A stretch of 10,015 nt of DNA. Origin: Acidobacteriota bacterium (GTDB taxonomy: Bacteria > Acidobacteriota > Holophagae > Thermotomaculales > Thermotomaculaceae). The notes under the pieces are model-generated. The model had not been told where the DNA came from and searched no databases. It worked only from the letters and a program-made list of their open reading frames with translations. Position 1 is the stretch's first letter. Every line of letters starts with the position of its first letter. Shown here one piece after another: positions 1-6,882 of the stretch. The stretch lies in NCBI GenBank assembly GCA_003650445.1, contig QMQE01000084.1, positions 1-10,015 of the forward strand, read 5' to 3'. Both the position numbers and the translations under genes were made by a program.

Positions 1-15
1 AAGCGCAATTCGCAT
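1..15 (-). CDS. 5' end of an unidentified gene running off the left edge
   Basis: Read on the minus strand, an ATG at 15-13 begins MRIAL and continues past the window edge. It is preceded by a perfect GGAGG (27-23) at 7-nt spacing, the same arrangement as the confirmed genes here. A TACAAT hexamer (40-35) could be its -10 element, but no clear -35 is visible because that position falls in a hairpin. Five codons cannot identify a product. The call rests only on the ribosome binding site, the start codon and the divergent position relative to the porin gene. Confidence 0.5.
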
Positions 16-47
16 GATGAAACCTCCATTTGCTATTGTACCGCAAC

Positions 48-98
48 CCGGCTTCCGGTCGGAAGCCGGAATGTTAAATGTTGCATGTTAAATGTTAA
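48..98. repeat. GC-rich hairpin followed by four heptamer repeats
   Basis: A perfect 10-bp inverted repeat (CCGGCTTCCG at 48-57, CGGAAGCCGG at 60-69) is followed after one base by four head-to-tail heptamers: ATGTTAA, ATGTTGC, ATGTTAA, ATGTTAA (71-98). Neither strand has a T-tract after the hairpin, so it is not a standard terminator. A similar composite lies at 8986-9027. It may be a dispersed intergenic repeat. Confidence 0.7.
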
Positions 99-156
99 AT
101 TCAAGAAAACACACAGAACATATGGAAGGATTAATTATTCTGATTCCTCTTTCATA

Positions 157-180
157 CACTCGCACCCGCACTCGCACTTC
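157..180. repeat. Hexamer tandem array (CACYCG)
   Basis: Four hexamers lie in register: CACTCG, CACCCG, CACTCG, CACTTC. The 9-mer CACTCGCAC therefore occurs twice, 12 bp apart. The array directly adjoins the hairpin at 179-201. No reading frame or known binding site explains it. Confidence 0.6.
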
Positions 181-206
181 TCCGGCGCGTGGCGCCGGAG
201 AGTTTT
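179..206 (+). terminator. Hairpin with T-run, orphan terminator or insulator
   Basis: A 9-bp perfect stem (CTCCGGCGC at 180-188, GCGCCGGAG at 192-200) is extended by a T-A pair and closed by a GTG loop. TTTT follows at 203-206. This is the shape of a plus-strand intrinsic terminator, yet no plus-strand gene lies upstream in the window. It could end an unannotated small RNA, or shield the porin promoter from readthrough. The T-run also forms the start of the Pho-box-like repeat. Confidence 0.4.
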
Positions 207-257
207 ACACTCTTCTTACATTCTCTCCATCGAAGGCTGACAACAGCCCATTACCCT
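204..257 (+). promoter_or_regulatory. Candidate Pho-box promoter upstream of the porin
   Basis: In exact 11-bp register lie TTTACAC (204), CTTACAT (215), a poor unit TCCATCG (226) and CTGACAA (237). After 8 nt comes TACCCT (252-257), which keeps the T, A and final T of a -10 element. The pstS promoter has the same geometry: units 1, 2 and 4 good, unit 3 weaker, then 8 nt to the -10. The PhoB consensus is CTGTCAT repeated every 11 bp. The match is by eye and the -10 is weak, so this is a hypothesis. Confidence 0.4.
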
Positions 258-317
258 GTGTCCATTAAAACCGACGGGCCAAACTGCCCGGCCTGAAGAT
301 TTAAAATGGAGGAAAGA

Positions 318-1331
318 ATGAACTCTCTGAAAATTTTATTGGTTTTGCTGGCATTAGCAATACCGCATTTTTCGTCTGTCGCGGAAAATACTATGGATAA
401 TCTGAATTTTTCCGGCGACCTGCGGCTCCGCTACGAATACCAGGACAATGAGAACACCATGAACCGGGGACGTGCCCGATTCCGCCTCCGCTTTAATGTG
501 AAAACAAAAATTGATGATAACTGGTCCGTCGGTTTCCGCCTCGCCTCCGGTTCAAACAACGACCCCACCAGTACCAACCAGTCCATGGATGACAATTTCA
601 CAGAAAAAAGTATCTGGATCGACCGTGTATATGCGGTGTACAGGCAAGGCAATTTTACTTTCACCGGCGGTAAAATGGCCAACCCCTTTGTTTCCACAAG
701 TATTATCTGGGACAAAGACATCAACCCCGAAGGCGCCGCCGAACAGTGGCATTTCGGCAAAACCGGCTACATAACCCTTGCCCAGATGGTACTGAATGAA
801 AACAGCACCGAATCCGATGCCTATCTTGTGGCGGTTCAAGGAGGAATAAAGCTGAAATACTTTTCCTTCAACCTCGCATGGTATTCTTTCAATAATTATG
901 TTGAAAATGCACCGGCAGCAAGGGGAAACCTTTTTGAAAACAACACCGAATATACGTTGATTGATTTCCTGGTTAAGATACACGCAACAGACCATCTCAG
1001 TTTCTGGGCTGAATATGTAAACAATACCGATGCCGAGGATACTGCCACAACCGGAGATAAAGAAAACACCGCCATCGACATCGGCTTTTCTTACCGGTAT
1101 GAAGACTGGAAATTCAAAACCAAATATGCGGATATTGAGCCGAACGCGGTAGTTGGTGCATTCGCGGACTCGGATTTCGGTTATGCCAATAGAAAAGGTC
1201 TTCAGCTTGCTGTGGAACGGAAGCTAAGAAAAAGGGTAGCTCTTAAGCTTGCTTTTTTTGACACAAAACAATCCACCGGCAGCGGGAATTCGGCAAAAAC
1301 CCTTCAATTTGACTTGAAATTCAATTTTTAA
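318..1331 (+). CDS. Putative outer-membrane porin (Porin_5-like)
   Basis: This 337-residue protein is predicted to form an outer-membrane beta-barrel for diffusion of small solutes. I chose the ATG at 318 because GGAGGA (308-313) is correctly placed for it; the in-frame ATG at 306 overlaps that site. Residues 1-22 form a signal peptide with cleavage likely after SVA. The mature part alternates polar and hydrophobic residues (GDLRLRYEY, ARFRLRFNVKTKI, NWSVGFRLASGS) and carries the STNQS, IDRVYAVY, GGKMANPF and INPEGAAEQ segments typical of Porin_5 barrels. It ends in FDLKFNF, with the C-terminal Phe used for barrel assembly. A small hairpin (275-279/286-290) lies in the presumed leader. Substrate is unknown; the nearby pst-pho operon and the Pho-box-like upstream region suggest anion or phosphate uptake under starvation. 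The family assignment is fairly secure, the substrate is not. Confidence 0.85.
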   Translation: MNSLKILLVLLALAIPHFSSVAENTMDNLNFSGDLRLRYEYQDNENTMNRGRARFRLRFNVKTKIDDNWSVGFRLASGSNNDPTSTNQSMDDNFTEKSIWIDRVYAVYRQGNFTFTGGKMANPFVSTSIIWDKDINPEGAAEQWHFGKTGYITLAQMVLNENSTESDAYLVAVQGGIKLKYFSFNLAWYSFNNYVENAPAARGNLFENNTEYTLIDFLVKIHATDHLSFWAEYVNNTDAEDTATTGDKENTAIDIGFSYRYEDWKFKTKYADIEPNAVVGAFADSDFGYANRKGLQLAVERKLRKRVALKLAFFDTKQSTGSGNSAKTLQFDLKFNF

Positions 1332-1349
1332 CTCCTTTTACCGGATATT

Positions 1350-1387
1350 GCGAAGAGAAGCCGGGGAATTCCCCGGCTCTTCTTCGC
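1350..1387 (+). terminator. Terminator of the porin gene
   Basis: Arms at 1350-1366 and 1371-1387 can form a stem of up to 17 bp around an AATT loop, with a perfect core GCCGGGG/CCCCGGC and one mismatch-wobble site. The descending arm reads TCTTCTTC after the GC core, giving a U-rich tail. It lies 18 nt after the porin stop codon and should separate the porin from the NYN gene. The near-symmetry means it could also act on the minus strand. Confidence 0.7.
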
Positions 1388-1428
1388 GCCGGAACCACAT
1401 TGATTCCCCACAGATGTGTAATTTGCTG

Positions 1429-1451
1429 TATAATATTGTCGGAGGGGATTT
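1429..1451 (+). promoter_or_regulatory. -10 element and ribosome binding site of the NYN gene
   Basis: A perfect TATAAT (1429-1434) lies just upstream of GGAGG (1441-1445), which is 6 nt from the ATG. TTGATT (1400-1405) resembles a -35 but is 23 nt away, too far for a normal spacer. Transcription would start close to the ribosome binding site, giving a very short leader. Having its own promoter suggests the gene is expressed independently of the porin. Confidence 0.5.
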
Positions 1452-2207
1452 ATGGAACAAGATAACAAACAGAAAAAGCTGGCGGTTTTGATTGACGCGG
1501 ATAATGCGCAGCCGTCTATTATTGAAGATTTGATGACTGAAATTGCAAAATACGGGACAGCCAGCGTGAAACGCATCTACGGGGACTGGACAGACACAAG
1601 GCTCAAAGGCTGGAAAGAAGTTCTTTTGGTGTATGCAATTCAACCGATTCAGCAGTTTGGCTACACGGTGGGGAAAAATGCTACCGATTCTGCCATGATT
1701 ATTGATGCAATGGATTTGCTGTACACCGAAAAACTGGACGGCTTCTGCCTCGTTTCAAGTGACAGTGATTTCACCCGCCTGGCATCCCGGATCCGGGAAG
1801 CGGGCCTCACGGTTATTGGTTTTGGCGAAAAAAAGACACCAAAGGCGTTTGTAGGCGCCTGTGACAAGTTTATTTATACTGAAATTCTCCGGAAAGACAC
1901 AAGCACAGCCCCCAAACACCGGGCCAAAACCGCCACATTGCTTCGGGGGGACACCAAACTGGTCAACATGCTCAGAAACGCTGTAGAGGCTTCTGCAGAC
2001 GAAAGCGGCTGGGCCTACCTCGGCAACGTGGGCCAGAATATCGCGAATCAGGCACCGGAATTTGACCCCCGGAATTATGGTTTCAAAAAACTGGGAGAAT
2101 TGATTAAATCAGTAAAAATTTTCGATATTGAAGAAAGAAGCTCCACCAATTCACCGGGATCTTCCATCTACATCCGGGACAAACGAAAGAAAAACGGCGA
2201 AAAGTAA
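1452..2207 (+). CDS. NYN domain (LabA/DUF88-type) protein with OST-HTH/LOTUS domain
   Basis: This 251-residue cytoplasmic protein combines a predicted PIN-like NYN ribonuclease domain (about residues 9-147) with a C-terminal OST-HTH/LOTUS-type domain (about 168-243). The acidic metal-binding residues of NYN proteins are visible: D15 and D17 with N18 in LIDADN, D79 in KNATDS, and D104 and D106 in SSDSDF. The C-terminal part (LVNMLRNAVE, GWAYLGNVGQNI, FDPRNYGFKKLGELI) matches the winged-helix OST-HTH pattern, generally thought to bind RNA. The family is taken to act in RNA processing or decay; no substrate can be read from the sequence. The gene has its own -10 and ribosome binding site and converges on phoR with only 4 bp between the stop codons, with no terminator between them. 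Proximity to the phosphate operon is not evidence of a phosphate role. Confidence 0.88.
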   Translation: MEQDNKQKKLAVLIDADNAQPSIIEDLMTEIAKYGTASVKRIYGDWTDTRLKGWKEVLLVYAIQPIQQFGYTVGKNATDSAMIIDAMDLLYTEKLDGFCLVSSDSDFTRLASRIREAGLTVIGFGEKKTPKAFVGACDKFIYTEILRKDTSTAPKHRAKTATLLRGDTKLVNMLRNAVEASADESGWAYLGNVGQNIANQAPEFDPRNYGFKKLGELIKSVKIFDIEERSSTNSPGSSIYIRDKRKKNGEK

Positions 2208-2211
2208 ATCT

Positions 2212-3912
2212 CTATTTTTCTTCTTTTAACCGTACGGTAAAGGTGTTGCCGCCGTGGACGTTTTCCATGACTGAGACATTGCCCCGGTAGAGGGTGGCGA
2301 TATGTTTTACGATGGAAAGCCCAAGGCCGGTACCGCTTCGCTCCCGGTTCCGTGACCGGGAAACGGTATAAAAACGCTCAAAAATCCGGCTGCGCTGGCC
2401 AACCGGAATAATCGGTCCTTTATCGGATACAGACAGAACCACGGTTTTATCCGAATGTTTCAGCTCAATTTCCACGGTTTCACCGGAACTGTATTTCAAC
2501 GCGTTGTCAATGAGGTTGGCCAACAGGCTTTCGAGATGCTCCCTGCGAATGAAAATGGATGTATCATTTTCATTGAAATGGAGTTTCTTCCCGCATTCCC
2601 GGTAACGCGCGCTAAGCTCCTCCACGAAACCGGGCCAATTCACCGACTCCGGCACATTCACGGCCTGGCCGATATTTTCCAGCCGGTGCAATTCCAACAG
2701 GTCGCCGATAAGGTCGTTGAGCCGCCGGGTCTGGTTCAGAATGACCCCATGAAACCGGTCCGCGTCTTCCCGGGCAATTTCCCTGTTCTCAACCAGGGTT
2801 TCCGCATAACCCATAATGGACGCCATCGGGGTTTTCAATTCGTGGGTAATGTTCCCGATGAGCTCGCTTTTGAACACATCATACTGCCCCCGCTCGGTAA
2901 TATCATGAATCACGATCAGGGTATCGGATTTAATTTCACGGACATAGACTTCAAAGAACCGCCCGCCCCGCTTCAGCCGGGGAAAGTATGTTTCATCCGA
3001 CTGAAGAATGTTTTGAATCAGTGTCAGAGATTCCAGGTCTGTAATCCTGTTCAGAACGTTTTCTCCGTGGCTCAGCCTGACACCGATGTGTTTTTCAACA
3101 TTCTGATTGAACAGAATCACCCGGTTTTCCGCGTCAAGAAGGATGATGCTTTCCTCCATTGTGGAGAGAATCTGTTTTAATCTGACACGTTCATCCATAA
3201 CTTTTTTCTGATTTCTCAGCATGGAATGGTAAATCCGATAAATCAGCCCGGAAATCCGGGACATGGTGGGGTCATCAAAGGCCGGGAAATGTACATTTTC
3301 CTCCCCGCTTTCCACCTTCCGGGCAATTTCATCCAGCTGCCGGAGGGGATACGCGAAGCGTTTTGCAAGGTAAAGGGAAATCAGCCCTGTGGCTATGAGA
3401 AGAAATATCAGCGAAAGCAGCACATGGTTCCGCCATGCCGCCTGAATCCGTTTTACGTAGGTCATGGGATACGCAAGGCGGAGAACCAGGTTATTGGGCA
3501 AACGCGCCGCATAGTACATCATTTCCCGCTTCACCGTGTGACTGAACCGAATGGAGTGGCCTTTTCCCCGAAGCATAGCGGCTGCCACTTCCGGACGGGT
3601 ACTATGATTTTCCATTTTCAGAATTCCGTCCGCTTTCAGGTAGGAATCATCCACCACCGTTCCGTCGGGGCGAATCAGGGTCACCCGGAGCGTTGTTTTT
3701 TGGGAAATCCGCTGTACACGGCGGTGGGCGGCCGGGCTGAAATTATATGAATTTTCGTACTGAGCCAGAATCTGCCACATGTTCCGCATTTCGGAAAGAA
3801 GCTCCTTTTTCCCCGATTCCATCATCCGCCCCGCCGAATAAGAAAATACCCAGAGTAGAACCAGAACAATGGGAATGTAGATAATGGCAAAGTATTTCAG
3901 AAAAGATTTCAT
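2212..3912 (-). CDS. phoR: Phosphate regulon sensor histidine kinase PhoR
   Basis: This 566-residue membrane kinase senses phosphate status, through the Pst-PhoU complex, and phosphorylates PhoB. It has transmembrane helices at about 7-27 and 164-183, an extracytoplasmic region of about 135 residues between them, a HAMP linker (about 184-236), a PAS domain (about 245-340), HisKA with H357 in NITHELKTP, and an ATPase domain with N box NLIDNALKYS (466-475), DKGP (497-500) and GTGLGLSIVKH (527-537). The long periplasmic part resembles Gram-positive and deltaproteobacterial PhoR rather than the short E. coli form. The start ATG overlaps the phoB stop as ATGA, so translation is probably coupled. 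One oddity: the second Gly of the DxGxG box is replaced by Ile (I501). It is the last gene of the operon and ends 4 bp from the NYN gene. Confidence 0.93.
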   Translation of the reverse strand: MKSFLKYFAIIYIPIVLVLLWVFSYSAGRMMESGKKELLSEMRNMWQILAQYENSYNFSPAAHRRVQRISQKTTLRVTLIRPDGTVVDDSYLKADGILKMENHSTRPEVAAAMLRGKGHSIRFSHTVKREMMYYAARLPNNLVLRLAYPMTYVKRIQAAWRNHVLLSLIFLLIATGLISLYLAKRFAYPLRQLDEIARKVESGEENVHFPAFDDPTMSRISGLIYRIYHSMLRNQKKVMDERVRLKQILSTMEESIILLDAENRVILFNQNVEKHIGVRLSHGENVLNRITDLESLTLIQNILQSDETYFPRLKRGGRFFEVYVREIKSDTLIVIHDITERGQYDVFKSELIGNITHELKTPMASIMGYAETLVENREIAREDADRFHGVILNQTRRLNDLIGDLLELHRLENIGQAVNVPESVNWPGFVEELSARYRECGKKLHFNENDTSIFIRREHLESLLANLIDNALKYSSGETVEIELKHSDKTVVLSVSDKGPIIPVGQRSRIFERFYTVSRSRNRERSGTGLGLSIVKHIATLYRGNVSVMENVHGGNTFTVRLKEEK

Positions 3913-4580
3913 TTTTCCATCCGGTAACCGATTTTCGGAACAGAGCGAATCAGCCGCCCCTTTTCTCCCAGTTTTTTACGGAGAGAAGAAATGTGGGCAT
4001 CCACGGTTCTGGTGAATATCTCCGCTTCATAGCCCCAGATGGTGTTCAGAAGCTGATTGCGGGTGAAAACCTTTTCCGGATTTCGGACAAAAAGCAAAAG
4101 CAGCTCGAATTCCTTTGCCGCCAACTGGATGTCTCTGCCGTCCACACTGGCCCTGTGGGTTTCGGAATTCACACAGATTCCACTATGGCTTGCCGTTTCC
4201 CGGCCTGTACTGCCGGACCGGCGGAGCAGTGCCGCTGTTTTTGCGAGCAAAACTTTAATGCTGAATGGTTTTGTCAAATAGTCATCCGCACCCGCGTCAA
4301 GGCCAGATACAATCTCGTCTTCACTGTCTTTCGCGGAAACAATCATCACCGGGATATCTGACACCCTGTCCATTCTGCGAAGAATTTTCAAAAACTGGTC
4401 CCCCTGGAGCCCCGGTAGCATGAGATCCAGCAGAATCAGATCATAGTGTGTTTCTTTCAGCAGCATCAACGCGTCATTGGCATTGGCTGTTCCTGTGGGT
4501 ACAAAACCGGCTGTTTTCAGGTTAAATTCCATCAGTTCCCGAATATCCGCTTCGTCTTCAATGACCAGTATCTGTTTCAT
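3909..4580 (-). CDS. phoB: Phosphate regulon response regulator PhoB
   Basis: This OmpR/PhoB-family transcription factor has 223 residues, the usual length. The receiver domain (about 1-120) shows the acidic pocket E8 and D9, the phosphoacceptor D52 in LLDLMLPG, S82 and K104 in YLTKPF. The C-terminal winged helix (about 128-222) has LAAKEFELL and RTVDAHISSLRKKL, the recognition-helix region, then SVPKIGYRME. The start at 4580 is chosen because it begins the standard MKQILVIEDE and has GGAGGAA upstream at good spacing. A longer in-frame extension to 4691 lies inside phoU and is not family-like. The gene overlaps phoU by 23 nt and phoR by 4 nt. It likely binds the 11-bp repeats upstream of pstS, giving autoregulation. 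Confidence 0.95.
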   Translation of the reverse strand: MKQILVIEDEADIRELMEFNLKTAGFVPTGTANANDALMLLKETHYDLILLDLMLPGLQGDQFLKILRRMDRVSDIPVMIVSAKDSEDEIVSGLDAGADDYLTKPFSIKVLLAKTAALLRRSGSTGRETASHSGICVNSETHRASVDGRDIQLAAKEFELLLLFVRNPEKVFTRNQLLNTIWGYEAEIFTRTVDAHISSLRKKLGEKGRLIRSVPKIGYRMEK

Positions 4581-5244
4581 GCTCTGCTTCCTCCAGCGGA
4601 ATGTGGCGGATAATGTTCCCGGAAACCATGAAATATACGTTTTCAGCAATGTTGGTGGTGTAGTCGGCAATCCGCTCCAACCCTTTGGCAACCAGCATCA
4701 GGGAAAAGACCGCCTGATTTTTTCTCAAATCTTCCACAAGATACGTGACCAGCTCCCGGAGAATCTGATTGTTCAGATGATCCACCTCGTCATCCCGACG
4801 AATCAGCGAAATGGAACCGTCTGCATCTTTCTCAAGATAAGCATTTACGCTATCCACCACCATTTTTGCCGCAAGCTCTCCCATTCTCGGCAGGTCAATG
4901 TAAGGTTTTACCTGCGGAACCCGATTCAGCTTCAACACTTCCTTGCAGATGTCCACACAGTGGTCGCCAATCCGTTCCAAATCTACAATAATCCGTGTTG
5001 CCGCAATAATGAAACGCAAATCAATAGCCTTCGGCTCGTAAAGGGCAAATATTCTGAGACAATGCTCATCAATCTCCACGTCCATATGATCAATACTGTC
5101 ATCTCTCTGAATTACATCCCGTGCCAGTTCATCATCCCGTTCCACGAGAGAACGAACGCTGTCACTGACCATCCGGGAGACTGCGTCCCCCATTCCGGCG
5201 ATTCTGCCCCTCAAATCTGTGTATTCCGCTTCCTGATGTCTCAT
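4558..5244 (-). CDS. phoU: Phosphate signalling protein PhoU
   Basis: This 228-residue all-helical cytoplasmic protein mediates repression of PhoR when phosphate is plentiful and modulates the Pst transporter. It has the two PhoU repeats: the metal-binding-type helices VDLERIGDHCVDI (88-99) and AKGLERIADYTTNIAE (186-201), each paired with an upstream acidic motif (DDSIDHMDVEID; DDEVDHLNN). I chose the ATG at 5244 because GGAGG sits 5 nt upstream; alternatives are ATG 5256, which overlaps the pstB stop as TGATG, and TTG 5259. They would add four or five residues. It follows pstB after 11 nt and overlaps phoB at its 3' end. Confidence 0.95.
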   Translation of the reverse strand: MRHQEAEYTDLRGRIAGMGDAVSRMVSDSVRSLVERDDELARDVIQRDDSIDHMDVEIDEHCLRIFALYEPKAIDLRFIIAATRIIVDLERIGDHCVDICKEVLKLNRVPQVKPYIDLPRMGELAAKMVVDSVNAYLEKDADGSISLIRRDDEVDHLNNQILRELVTYLVEDLRKNQAVFSLMLVAKGLERIADYTTNIAENVYFMVSGNIIRHIPLEEAEHETDTGH

Positions 5245-5255
5245 AGCCGCCTCCA

Positions 5256-6038
5256 TCAACCAAACCGACCGGTAATGTATTCTTCGGTCAATTTTACGTC
5301 CGGATTTGTAAAAATCACGTCTGTTTCATTAAATTCTATCAGTTCTCCCACATACATGAAAGCAGTATAATCCGAGATTCGCGCCGCCTGCTGCATATTA
5401 TGGGTCACAATAATCACTGTTATTTCTTCTTTTAACCGGAAAATCAATTCCTCAATCTTGCTGGTGGAGATCGGGTCAAGGGCGGATGTGGGCTCATCAA
5501 AAAGAATCACCTTCGGCTCCACCGCCAGCGCCCTGGCAATGACCAGCCGCTGCTGCTGCCCGCCGGAAAGGCCGGAAGCACCGGATTTCAACCTGTCTTT
5601 TACTTCATCCCATAGCGCGGCGTGTTTCAATGCCGATTCCACCCGGTGGGAAAGCTCCGTCTGGTTCCGTATTCCCTTTAATTTCAAGCCGTAAGCAATG
5701 TTATCAAATACTGACATTGGAAAAGGCGTCGGCTTCTGAAACACCATGCCGATTCCTGCCCGAAGTTCCGTAATGTCCACGTCTTTTCCCAGCAGATTCC
5801 GGCCTCCCATCAGAATTTTGCCTTCATAGCAGTTACCGGGGTACAAATCATGCATCCGGTTGAAACAGCGGAGAAACGTTGTTTTTCCGCAGCCGGACGG
5901 CCCAATCAGCGCGGTAACGGAATTTTTCGCAACGTCCATCGAGATGTCCTTCACCGCCCGGACATGGCCATAGGAAAAACTCAGGTTCTGAACCCGGATC
6001 AGCACCCTGTCGTTTGCAAGTTTAATTGTTTTATTCAT
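5256..6038 (-). CDS. pstB: Phosphate ABC transporter ATP-binding protein PstB
   Basis: This 260-residue cytoplasmic ATPase dimerises on PstC and PstA and powers phosphate import. It has Walker A GPSGCGKTT (46-54), Q-loop Q101 in VFQKPTPFPMSVFDN, a sequence typical of PstB, signature LSGGQQQR (157-164), Walker B VILFDEP (177-183), D-loop SALD (185-188) and switch H213. Length is normal for the family and all catalytic motifs are intact. The ATG is one base after the pstA stop (TGA-C-ATG), and its GGAGG lies 13 nt upstream, longer than usual. Translation is therefore probably coupled to pstA. Confidence 0.97.
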   Translation of the reverse strand: MNKTIKLANDRVLIRVQNLSFSYGHVRAVKDISMDVAKNSVTALIGPSGCGKTTFLRCFNRMHDLYPGNCYEGKILMGGRNLLGKDVDITELRAGIGMVFQKPTPFPMSVFDNIAYGLKLKGIRNQTELSHRVESALKHAALWDEVKDRLKSGASGLSGGQQQRLVIARALAVEPKVILFDEPTSALDPISTSKIEELIFRLKEEITVIIVTHNMQQAARISDYTAFMYVGELIEFNETDVIFTNPDVKLTEEYITGRFG

Positions 6039-6039
6039 G

Positions 6040-6882
6040 TCAGTTTCTGTACCTCCACTTTATCAGCAGCCTGCCCGCCACCGTCACCAACAGAATCGCC
6101 ACGGTAATTACCAGTGCCGCCGCCCACGCCATGCCGTGCCAATCGTCATAGGGCCCCATGGCGTATTGGAAAATTGTCACTGTCAATGACGGAGTGGATT
6201 CATTGAGATTTGTCGTAAAAAATGAATTGTTGAACGAGGTAAATAGTAGCGGCGCCGTTTCCCCCGCCACCCGGGCAATAGAGAGAAGAATCCCGGTGAA
6301 AATTCCGGTTGCGGCACCTCGATATACCACCTGGGTAATTACTTTGTAATAAGGCGCACCCAGGGCAAATGCAGCTTCCCGCAGTGACCACGGCACCAGC
6401 GACATCATGTCTTCCGTGGTGCGGATCACCACCGGAATCATGATAATCGCCAGAGCAACGCCCCCTGCCCAGCCATTGAAATGGCCAATGGGCCTGACCA
6501 TGATGGCATACACAAAGGTTCCGATGACAATGGACGGTACCGATACCATGATGTCAGACAGTGTGCTGATGAAACGCCCCAGCCTTGAATGACGGCCATA
6601 CTCGGACAGAAAAGTCCCCCCCAGTATTCCGAACGGAATCCCGATAACCATTGCCACCAGCGTAATCAGCATCTGGCCCACAAACGCGTTTCGAAGGCCA
6701 CCTCCCTTAAACCCGGGCGGCATCGGGTCTTTAGTAAATAAGTCCATGGTAATAAATGACATTCCGTGACGAAAAATGTCCCATAGAATAAAAAACAGCC
6801 AGAAAAGCCCGATTGCGGCGGCAAGCACCGATAAGCTTAACGCCATTTTATTTTGAATTTTGCGTTTTGTCAGAATATTCAT
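6040..6882 (-). CDS. pstA: Phosphate ABC transporter permease PstA
   Basis: This 280-residue inner-membrane protein pairs with PstC to form the phosphate channel. About six hydrophobic segments are visible, beginning at residues 14-35 and 68-92 and ending near 252-272. The cytoplasmic EAA loop reads SLREAAFALGAPYYKVI (about 166-182), and GGTFLSEYGR and RVAGETAPLLFTSF are typical of PstA. The start ATG overlaps the pstC stop as ATGA and has only a weak ribosome binding site, consistent with translational coupling. Confidence 0.96.
   Translation of the reverse strand: MNILTKRKIQNKMALSLSVLAAAIGLFWLFFILWDIFRHGMSFITMDLFTKDPMPPGFKGGGLRNAFVGQMLITLVAMVIGIPFGILGGTFLSEYGRHSRLGRFISTLSDIMVSVPSIVIGTFVYAIMVRPIGHFNGWAGGVALAIIMIPVVIRTTEDMMSLVPWSLREAAFALGAPYYKVITQVVYRGAATGIFTGILLSIARVAGETAPLLFTSFNNSFFTTNLNESTPSLTVTIFQYAMGPYDDWHGMAWAAALVITVAILLVTVAGRLLIKWRYRN

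Noticed and set aside
71..98. Tandem heptamers as a CRISPR array or as Pho boxes (TTTAACA on the minus strand)
   Set aside because: The units are 7 bp with no spacers, so this is not a CRISPR array, and the 7-bp period does not fit the 11-bp spacing of Pho boxes.
2455..3180. A 241-codon plus-strand open frame opposite phoR
   Set aside because: It is the shadow of a real gene: phoR on the other strand has complete kinase motifs, and this frame has none and no ribosome binding site.
4581..4691. N-terminal extension of phoB
   Set aside because: It lies inside phoU, is not like any receiver domain, and the ATG at 4580 has a good ribosome binding site and the standard PhoB N-terminus.
4477..5370. 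A 297-codon plus-strand open frame opposite phoB, phoU and pstB
   Set aside because: It runs across three well-supported genes on the other strand and has no recognisable domain.
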